Assembly: GCA_002364215.1 (NCBI GenBank)
Contig: DEXQ01000018.1
Coordinates: 251,920 to 315,919, forward strand
Length of the DNA: 64,000 nucleotides
Source of the DNA: Aequorivita sp. UBA3180
Lineage (GTDB): Bacteria; Bacteroidota; Bacteroidia; Flavobacteriales; Flavobacteriaceae
Direction of reading: 5' to 3'
The translations under genes and the position numbers were made by a program. The notes below the pieces were generated by a model that ran no database searches, was not told where the DNA came from, and saw only the letters and a list, made by a program, of their open reading frames with translations. Below are positions 61,427-64,000 of the stretch, one piece after another (the first letter of the stretch is position 1; each line of letters starts with the position of its first letter).

Positions 61427-62143
61427 CTATTCAATTACCTTCGCGCTAATATAAATATTGTTCAGCGGCCAGTCGCCATCGTCCGCCTTCACTTTTGAAA
61501 TTTCGTCTACCACGTCCATCCCCTTGGTCACTTTTCCGAAAATGGTGTATTTACCGTTTAAATGGGTTGTTGAAGATTTTGGTCCCAGGAAAATAAAAAA
61601 TTCATACGGTGCCGTTCTATTGTCAGGGTTTTCACGATATTCCTTGGCTCCCGAAACCGTTCCGTATTCGTGCACGCGGCCAGGAACTATCTCTGCGGGA
61701 AGCAAATATTCCTTTCCTAACTCCGCGCGTTTCTTCTGCGTTGAAACCAAATCACTATTGCCGGCCTGGATTATAAAATTTGGAACCACTCGATGAAAGA
61801 ATGTTTCGTGAAAATAGTTTTGTTTCACCAAATAGATAAAATTGGCGCGGTGCATTGGCGTGTCTTCGTAAAGTTCAATTTCAATATCGCCAAACCGGGT
61901 GGTTATCAAGACCTTGGTTTCCGGGTTTTCCTTTCCGTATTCGGTTAAAAAGGAAACCACATTATCGTTCGTAATTTCAGGATATTCTGAAATGGCATCA
62001 GGTTCGGTTTCAGTTTTAGCCTCAGTCTTTGTTTCTATTTCGTTTTTGTCCCGAGAGCCATCGGCATCGTAAGCCTTTTTCTTATCTTCACAGCTTCCAA
62101 AGAACAGAACAATTCCCAGGCAATAAATAAACAACTTCTTCAT
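61427..62143 (-). CDS. Lipoprotein peptidyl-prolyl isomerase (cyclophilin type)
   Basis: Starting at MKKLFIY, a lipobox FFGSCE is followed by an Asp/Glu/Lys linker and a cyclophilin domain: TRFGDIEIELYEDTPMHRANF, FHRVVPNFIIQAGN and FTIFGKV-like KYTIFGKVTKGMDVVD. It folds periplasmic proteins. The start diverges two bases from the Nudix gene. Confidence 0.9.
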   Translation of the reverse strand: MKKLFIYCLGIVLFFGSCEDKKKAYDADGSRDKNEIETKTEAKTETEPDAISEYPEITNDNVVSFLTEYGKENPETKVLITTRFGDIEIELYEDTPMHRANFIYLVKQNYFHETFFHRVVPNFIIQAGNSDLVSTQKKRAELGKEYLLPAEIVPGRVHEYGTVSGAKEYRENPDNRTAPYEFFIFLGPKSSTTHLNGKYTIFGKVTKGMDVVDEISKVKADDGDWPLNNIYISAKVIE

Positions 62144-62145
62144 AA

Positions 62146-62787
62146 ATGGATTTTCGCGATTTTGAAAAACGGATTGTAAAAGTAACAAAAATGGAACTTC
62201 CCGGCGAAACGGTCCAATTTAAAATGGCACCTATGGAACGCTTGCAGGAACTGAAACGCATTGCCCGCCACCAGAATACCGCAAAGAGGGCAGGGGTGAT
62301 GTCGCTTTTTTACCCTTCGGAAGATTTTGAAACACGCTTGATTTTAATCCTTCGGAAAACTTACAAAGGCGTTCACTCTGCACAGGTGGGTTTTCCCGGC
62401 GGCAAACTTGAAGCAGAAGATAACTCCATACAGGATGCCGCCTTGCGTGAAACCGAAGAAGAAGTTGGCGTTTCACGGAATGCAATTTCAGTATTAAAAG
62501 CGCTTACTGAAATCTACATTCCACCCAGCAATTTTTTTGTGCAACCCTTTTTGGGAATAACCGCACAATCACCAAAGTTTATTCCGCAGGAAGAAGAAGT
62601 GGAAGCACTGATAGAAGTAACCCTACGCGACTTTATGGACGATGTGAACGTAACCACCCAAACCCTCTCCACGTCCTACGCCACAAGCATTGAAGTGCCA
62701 GCTTTTAAATTGAACGGACACATAGTTTGGGGCGCTACCGCAATGATGCTCAACGAAGTGCGCGAATTGCTTAAAAAAGTGCTGTAA
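62146..62787 (+). CDS. Nudix hydrolase, CoA pyrophosphatase-like
   Basis: The 213-residue protein has LILRKTYKGVHSAQVGFPGGKLEAED and the Nudix box GGKLEAEDNSIQDAALRETEEEVG with REtxEEvG catalytic Glu. The HSGQ-like HSAQVGFPGG region is typical of CoA/NudL pyrophosphatases. Confidence 0.88.
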   Translation: MDFRDFEKRIVKVTKMELPGETVQFKMAPMERLQELKRIARHQNTAKRAGVMSLFYPSEDFETRLILILRKTYKGVHSAQVGFPGGKLEAEDNSIQDAALRETEEEVGVSRNAISVLKALTEIYIPPSNFFVQPFLGITAQSPKFIPQEEEVEALIEVTLRDFMDDVNVTTQTLSTSYATSIEVPAFKLNGHIVWGATAMMLNEVRELLKKVL

Positions 62788-62932
62788 TGGCTTATTTTAG
62801 TATATTTGTCTTTCCTATGTCGGTAGTAGGTAGACGGTAGTTGATAGGTGTTACAAAGTTCAAATTTATGAAGCCATTTCTTACCGCAGACTGAGCGCTG
62901 ACCATTGAATATTGAATACTGATTACTGAAAA

Positions 62933-63736
62933 ATGAGTCTCTTCAAAAAAAACCCTTTTGGGCATATACTTTTTTTAAAACTCTGGTTAATACGGATAGC
63001 TGGTCTGTTAACTCACCGAAGATTTAAAGGCTTTAATGAATTAAAAATTGAGGGAAGCGAGATTCTTAGAGAGCTTCCAGAGAGAAATGTACTTTTTGTA
63101 AGCAATCACCAAACCTATTTTGCAGATGTTGCGGCTATGCTGCATGTTTTTAACGCAAGCCTGCACGGCCGTGAGGATAGCATTAAAAATATTGGATATC
63201 TCTGGAACCCGAAACTAAATATTTATTTTGTAGCGGCAAAGGAAACAATGAAGGATGGTTTATTGCCAAAAATCCTTGCCTATGCTGGTTCTGTAAGTAT
63301 TGAACGCACCTGGCGTGAAAAAGGAAAAGAAGTAAACAAGCAGGTGAAGATGAGCGATGTAAGCAATATTACCAAAGCGCTAAATGACGGTTGGGTGATT
63401 ACCTTTCCGCAGGGAACTACCAAACCTTGGAAACCCATCCGCAGAGGAACTGCACATATCATCAAAAAGAACAAACCTGTAGTAGTTCCCGTTGTAATTG
63501 ATGGTTTCAGAAGATCGTTTGATAAGAAAGGGCTTCGGATAAAGAAAAGGGGTATTCTTCAATCTATGGAAATCAAACCACCGCTTGATATTGATTACGA
63601 TAACGAGACAATGGAACAAATCGTGGAAAAGCTGGAATATGCCATTGAGCAGCATCCATCATTTCTAAAAGTAATACCTGCTTCTGCAATACAAAGCGAA
63701 GAAGAACTCAACAAAGAGCGTCAGTGGCGTTATTAA
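62933..63736 (+). CDS. 1-acyl-sn-glycerol-3-phosphate acyltransferase-like (PlsC)
   Basis: The 267-residue protein has the acyltransferase motif NHQTYFAD, in which five residues separate His and Asp instead of the usual four, and TFPQGTTKPW replacing FPEGTR. Length and a membrane-associated N-terminus (LWLIRIAGLL) fit PlsC. Glutamate-to-glutamine in the second motif is unusual and may affect activity. Confidence 0.85.
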   Translation: MSLFKKNPFGHILFLKLWLIRIAGLLTHRRFKGFNELKIEGSEILRELPERNVLFVSNHQTYFADVAAMLHVFNASLHGREDSIKNIGYLWNPKLNIYFVAAKETMKDGLLPKILAYAGSVSIERTWREKGKEVNKQVKMSDVSNITKALNDGWVITFPQGTTKPWKPIRRGTAHIIKKNKPVVVPVVIDGFRRSFDKKGLRIKKRGILQSMEIKPPLDIDYDNETMEQIVEKLEYAIEQHPSFLKVIPASAIQSEEELNKERQWRY

Positions 63737-63807
63737 ATGAGTTTTCAGTCGCAGTGGCAGTTTTCAGTAGTTTTAAAGGGTATCATAACTTTTTACTGCG
63801 GCTTTTT

Positions 63808-63993
63808 TCACAACTCTATCTTCTTTAGTTCTTTATAGTTATTGTACAGCCTTCTTAAAAGAATTCCGTAAACAATTCTGTAAAATAAAAGGATAAAACC
63901 AATCATCACGATTCCGAAAAGTATTTGGATCACAAAAAACATTTTCATAAACCTTTCTTGTGAAATGTTCGTGATACCATAATCTTCCGTCAT
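63808..63993 (-). CDS. Small membrane protein (61 aa)
   Basis: A 61-residue protein with one hydrophobic segment (FFVIQILFGIVMIGFILLFY) and a basic tail. The ATG lies seven bases inside the window edge; a longer upstream start cannot be excluded. Confidence 0.5.
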   Translation of the reverse strand: MTEDYGITNISQERFMKMFFVIQILFGIVMIGFILLFYRIVYGILLRRLYNNYKELKKIEL

Positions 63994-64000
63994 AAACTGG

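Overview
The window comes from a member of the Bacteroidota, most likely a marine Flavobacteriaceae. Evidence: a LRR-like protein (60034-61377) ends in a type IX secretion sorting domain, promoters look like TAnnTTTG, many lipoproteins are present, and the MoxR-DUF58-DUF4350-DUF4129-SpoIIM-RDD membrane cluster and head-GIN/PspC/PadR operon are typical of that group.

Left host region (1-12342). A SafE-type membrane protein of the cytochrome oxidase assembly kind is followed by a leftward anaerobic respiration block: outer-membrane porin, copper nitrite reductase fused to cytochrome c (nirK), a formylglycine-generating-enzyme-like protein and a SCO1 copper chaperone. hemN lies just upstream. 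Both hemN and the porin/nirK unit carry an FNR/CRP-like palindrome (TGAC-N4-rTCA) in their leaders. tRNA-Pro(GGG), trxB, a lipocalin-like lipoprotein and a PadR-controlled PspC/DUF2807/DUF4870 operon follow.

Prophage (about 12343-49850, about 37.5 kb). A Mu-like transposable, contractile-tailed prophage sits between the DUF4870 gene and a DUF4442 gene. Proposed ends are TGAGAATT and AATTCGCA with a 5-bp duplication ATTTT. Its regulatory end is on the right: S24 repressor (+), then Ner-like HTH, MuA-like transposase, MuB-like ATPase and about 25 small early/middle genes (all leftward, 48721-36882). These are interrupted at 42300-42784 by a structured noncoding locus with a tRNA-like domain and a strong terminator. 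Head genes are split: terminases, gp36-like, portal-MuF fusion, gpG-like and a neck protein run rightward (30730-36880); protease/scaffold, capsid, lysis genes, sheath, tube, frameshifted tail chaperones, tape measure, baseplate and SGNH-bearing tail fibre run leftward (30585-13979). The last two late genes (13871-12397) are a thymidylate-synthase-like protein and a Dam-type methylase, at the position Mu uses for its com/mom DNA-modification operon. A 28-bp stem that overlaps the start codon precedes them, recalling the translation-inhibiting stem of mom.

Right host region (49851-64000). DUF4442 protein, a small conserved protein, OxyR, the DUF58/MoxR cluster with an in-frame 21-bp minisatellite, SpoIIM and RDD proteins, a UPF0126 membrane protein, the LRR/T9SS protein, a lipoprotein cyclophilin, a Nudix hydrolase and a PlsC-like acyltransferase.

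The most interesting parts are the candidate modification module with a sequestered start, the structured noncoding locus in the early region, the portal-MuF protein with a possible C-terminal nuclease toxin, and an AATCGCAA motif at successive early gene starts. All functional calls come from reading the sequence; no database search was run.
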